Shown piece by piece: positions 61,753-64,000 of a DNA stretch of 64,000 bases. The number at the start of each line of letters is the position of its first letter. Position 1 is the stretch's first letter. Source of the stretch: Desulfobacca acetoxidans DSM 11109 (GTDB lineage Bacteria; Desulfobacterota; Desulfobaccia; Desulfobaccales; Desulfobaccaceae); assembly GCF_000195295.1 (NCBI RefSeq), contig NC_015388.1, positions 682,001 to 746,000 on the forward strand. Reading direction: 5' to 3'. The position numbers were made by a program, and so were the translations under genes. Below the pieces are notes generated by a model. That model saw only the letters and a list, made by a program, of their open reading frames with translations, searched no databases and was not told the origin of the DNA.

Positions 61753-63009
61753 TTATTCGAGGGCCTCGGCCAAAATTTCCAAAAAATGGCGTACCGGCAA
61801 TGCTGGCGTGGTCAGACTCATCAATTGTACTAAACAGCCGCTGCAAGACGTCGCCAGCAGGTCGGCTCCTGTCTGTTGGTAGCTTGCCAGGGCGTCGAGG
61901 CCGATAGCTTTTCCCATGTCAGGGTGGCAGATGCCGAAGAGGCCGCCTTGTCCGCAGCAGGCTACCGGTGAGTGCGGTTCTCGCAGCTCCAGCCGGGGCC
62001 GGGCGGCAAGCACCTGGCGGGGTTGCCGCACAATCTGCTGCCCCCGACGCCCATGGCAGGGATCATGGAACACCACGGATGTGGAGGGGACGCGAGCAGG
62101 GAAATGCAGGTGATCCAGTCTTTCTAAATCAGCCAAATATTCGCTGGCCTCCTTAACTTTGAGTGCCAGGCTTCCCGCCTGTTCCCTTTCCAGACTATCA
62201 GGGAAGAGCCGGTCTAAGCGTTTCAATTGATAACTGCAGGAAGCGCAGGCGGTGACAAGGTAATCCACCTTGAGACCGGCAAATTGTCTGATGACATTCC
62301 GGCCAAGGAGCCGGGCCGTTTTCAGGTCCCCGACGCTCGTGGCCAATAGGCCGCAGCAATTCTGTTGTTTCGGTATGATGACTTCGATGCCCAGCCGCTG
62401 GCAGATTTTTAAAAAGGCCAGCCCGGCCTGGGGGAAGAGGGCCTGCAAGCCGCAGCCGATAAAGAAAGCGATTTTCTGCTTTCCGGCGCTCGGCAAAAAA
62501 TCTGGCACCAGGTTTGTCAGGGGCTGCGAAGCGGGCTGCGGCAGACGCTCCACCAGGCCCGCCAGGGAGGGCCATAATCGATAAAGCAGACCGCTTTTCC
62601 GCCCCAGCAAGGAGATTAGCCGCGGCAGGAGGGAGGAGCTGGCGTTCAGGGCCGGAAGCAGGCGATCGGCATGGAGACTCAAATGGGCCAGGGCGAGATT
62701 CGGACTCCAGTTATGTCCTAAACGATCATAGATTTCCGCCCGTCCGGCCTTCACCAGATCAGGAATAGGGATTTTGGCGGTGCATCGTTCAACACAGGCG
62801 CCGCAGAGAAGACAATATTCCAGGATCTCCAGCAGGCGGCCGCTCGGAGAGAGGGTCCCACCCAGAAACGCCTGCAGGAGGCTGAGCTTGCCCCGGGCCA
62901 CTGCGGCTTCTCGGCCTGTCTTCTGGTAAAGCGGACAGACTTCCATACAGGCCCCGCACCGGATGCAGGCTGTGGCCGCTTTGAGTGTCTGACTGAAATC
63001 AGATGTCAT
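61753..63009 (-). CDS. GlcF/LldE-like Fe-S oxidoreductase subunit
   Basis: About 418 residues. Two 4Fe-4S motifs (CIRCGACMEVCP near residue 14 and CLLCGACVERC near 65) are followed by two CCG domains (CCGLLATSVG, TACASCSYQL, then CCGQGGLFG and SCSGCLVQL). This is the electron-transfer partner of glycolate or lactate oxidases. The ATG at 63009 overlaps the stop of the FAD subunit gene by 11 bases. Substrate is probably glycolate or D-lactate; the two cannot be separated by sequence alone. Confidence 0.9.
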   Translation of the reverse strand: MTSDFSQTLKAATACIRCGACMEVCPLYQKTGREAAVARGKLSLLQAFLGGTLSPSGRLLEILEYCLLCGACVERCTAKIPIPDLVKAGRAEIYDRLGHNWSPNLALAHLSLHADRLLPALNASSSLLPRLISLLGRKSGLLYRLWPSLAGLVERLPQPASQPLTNLVPDFLPSAGKQKIAFFIGCGLQALFPQAGLAFLKICQRLGIEVIIPKQQNCCGLLATSVGDLKTARLLGRNVIRQFAGLKVDYLVTACASCSYQLKRLDRLFPDSLEREQAGSLALKVKEASEYLADLERLDHLHFPARVPSTSVVFHDPCHGRRGQQIVRQPRQVLAARPRLELREPHSPVACCGQGGLFGICHPDMGKAIGLDALASYQQTGADLLATSCSGCLVQLMSLTTPALPVRHFLEILAEALE

Positions 63010-64000
63010 GGACGCCGGTAGAAATGGATGGCGGGACAAAGATTTTCCCGGGGTTCATGATGTTATGAGGATCAAAAGCCTTTTTCACGCGCTTACTGAG
63101 GTCGATAGCGGCTGCCGACAATTCCAGGCCAAGATAGGGGGATTTGGTGATGCCGATGCCGTGTTCGCCCGAGAGGGTGCCATCCAGCTCGCGCACCACG
63201 ACAAAGATATTTTTCACGGCGGTGGCAGCGGCCTGGGCTTGGGAGACCTGTTGCCGGTCATACATGACATTGATATGGATATTACCATCGCCGGCGTGGC
63301 CGAAGCACAGAATCGGCAGTTTGGCGTCGCGGCTGATGGCTTCCACTCGAGCAACGAGATCGGGAATGCGGCTGATAGGGACCACCACATCTTCGCTCAA
63401 TTTATGTGGATTGAGCTTAAAAGAGGCTGGGGAGACCAGTTTACGGGCCTGCCAGAGTTTTGCCGTTTCGTCGGCTCCGTCCGCAGTCATTACCAGGGCA
63501 GCGTTCTGAGCCCGGCAGAAGGATTCCATGGCCTCCGCCCTTTCCCGGACATCATGCGGATGACCGTCAACCTCCAGGAGCAATAGAGCCTGGGTCGCCT
63601 CTGGAATCGGAAAGGGCAATAACTCCCGTACGCACTCCAGGGAGGTCCGATCTAAAAACTCTAAGGCGCTGGGCGTTAGACGGGCCTGAAGTATACGGCC
63701 CACAGTTTGAGTAGCGAAGTGCAGGTCGGTAAATCCGGCCAACAGCGTCTGTCTGGCAGCAGGCTGCGGTATGAGTCGCAGGATGATGCGGGTGATAACG
63801 CCCAGAGTACCCTCGGAACCGACAATGAGCCGGGTAAGATCGTAGCCCACCACTCCTTTGGCCGTTCTGACCCCGGTATCAATAATCTCCCCGGTGGGCA
63901 GGACCACGGTAAGCCCCAGGACATAATCACGGGTAACGCCATACTTCACGGCGGCGCTGCCTCCGGCGTTTTCCGCAACATTTCCCCCGATGGTACAAAA
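62999..64000 (-). CDS. GlcD-like FAD-linked oxidase (partial, runs off the right edge)
   Basis: About 334 residues of the C-terminal part; the frame runs open to the last base. VAENAGGSAAVKYGVTRDYVLGL at the right edge is the FAD-binding motif of the D-lactate/glycolate dehydrogenase family. Also visible are GTLGVITRIILRL, CFGHAGDGNIHINVM and the C-terminal GEHGIGITKSPYLGLEL, the last two typical of GlcD. It works with the Fe-S subunit just downstream to oxidise an alpha-hydroxy acid and pass electrons to a quinone or other acceptor. Confidence 0.93.
   Translation of the reverse strand, partial: FCTIGGNVAENAGGSAAVKYGVTRDYVLGLTVVLPTGEIIDTGVRTAKGVVGYDLTRLIVGSEGTLGVITRIILRLIPQPAARQTLLAGFTDLHFATQTVGRILQARLTPSALEFLDRTSLECVRELLPFPIPEATQALLLLEVDGHPHDVRERAEAMESFCRAQNAALVMTADGADETAKLWQARKLVSPASFKLNPHKLSEDVVVPISRIPDLVARVEAISRDAKLPILCFGHAGDGNIHINVMYDRQQVSQAQAAATAVKNIFVVVRELDGTLSGEHGIGITKSPYLGLELSAAAIDLSKRVKKAFDPHNIMNPGKIFVPPSISTGVHDI

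Noticed and set aside
61968-62156. Short plus-strand frames opposite the GlcF-like gene
   Set aside because: Antisense to clear Fe-S domain coding sequence, with no ribosome sites.

Overview
The window looks like chromosome of a Gram-negative, sulfate-reducing deltaproteobacterium of the Desulfobacca/Syntrophobacterales type. Evidence is a stand-alone DsrC sulfur-carrier gene with both C-terminal cysteines, a selenocysteine tRNA, a TonB/ExbB/ExbD system with an outer-membrane receptor, several B12-binding radical SAM enzymes, and a glycolate/lactate-oxidase-like pair (FAD subunit plus Fe-S subunit). The genus is an inference; no rRNA is present.

Region 1 (1-3.4 kb): a minus-strand operon of a Tat-exported molybdate-type binding protein, a NapH-like membrane polyferredoxin, a NifB-like radical SAM enzyme and the start of a secreted protein, followed by tRNA-Sec with its promoter.

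Region 2 (3.7-14.3 kb): a complete TonB-dependent cobalamin uptake locus, almost all on the minus strand. A sigma70-type promoter and a cobalamin riboswitch (14.06-14.25 kb) lead into a small unknown gene, a BtuB-like receptor and an exported BtuF-CbiZ fusion. BtuF-BtuC-BtuD and ExbB-ExbD-TonB follow.

Region 3 (14.6-36.3 kb): a hybrid sensor kinase (plus strand), then the division/cell-wall (dcw) cluster on the minus strand, in transcription order mraZ-rsmH-ftsL-ftsI-murE-murF-mraY-murD-ftsW-murG-murC-ftsQ-ftsA-ftsZ-radical SAM. A strong promoter and 10-bp-spaced MraZ boxes stand in front. murB, ddl and ftsB are not in this cluster. lipA and ftsK lie to the right on the plus strand.

Region 4 (40-53.2 kb): accessory DNA. 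A tightly overlapping four-gene operon (41.1-43.7 kb) encodes an amino-DNA methyltransferase, a MntA-type nucleotidyltransferase, a HepT-type HEPN protein and a proteasome-like Ntn hydrolase. I consider it the best candidate for an undescribed system. It is followed by tRNA-Ser(GGA) and an island of about 9 kb bounded by a tRNA-Ser 3'-end remnant (44.01 kb) and the intact tRNA-Ser(CGA) (53.13-53.23 kb). The island holds phage-lysis remnants, an HTH/ImmA pair with a palindromic operator, hypothetical genes, wrecked IS1634- and IS21-type elements, a four-gene HD/YwgA/unknown cluster, and a deletion scar fusing HsdR and HsdS remnants. No integrase remains.

Region 5 (53.3-64 kb): tadA with three small conserved genes, an MtaD-type deaminase, a sigma54-type AAA+ regulator with a GAFTDA loop, a secreted TPR protein with a good terminator, a FlgM-like mini-protein, a second B12-binding radical SAM protein, dsrC, and the glcF/glcD-like pair running off the right edge.
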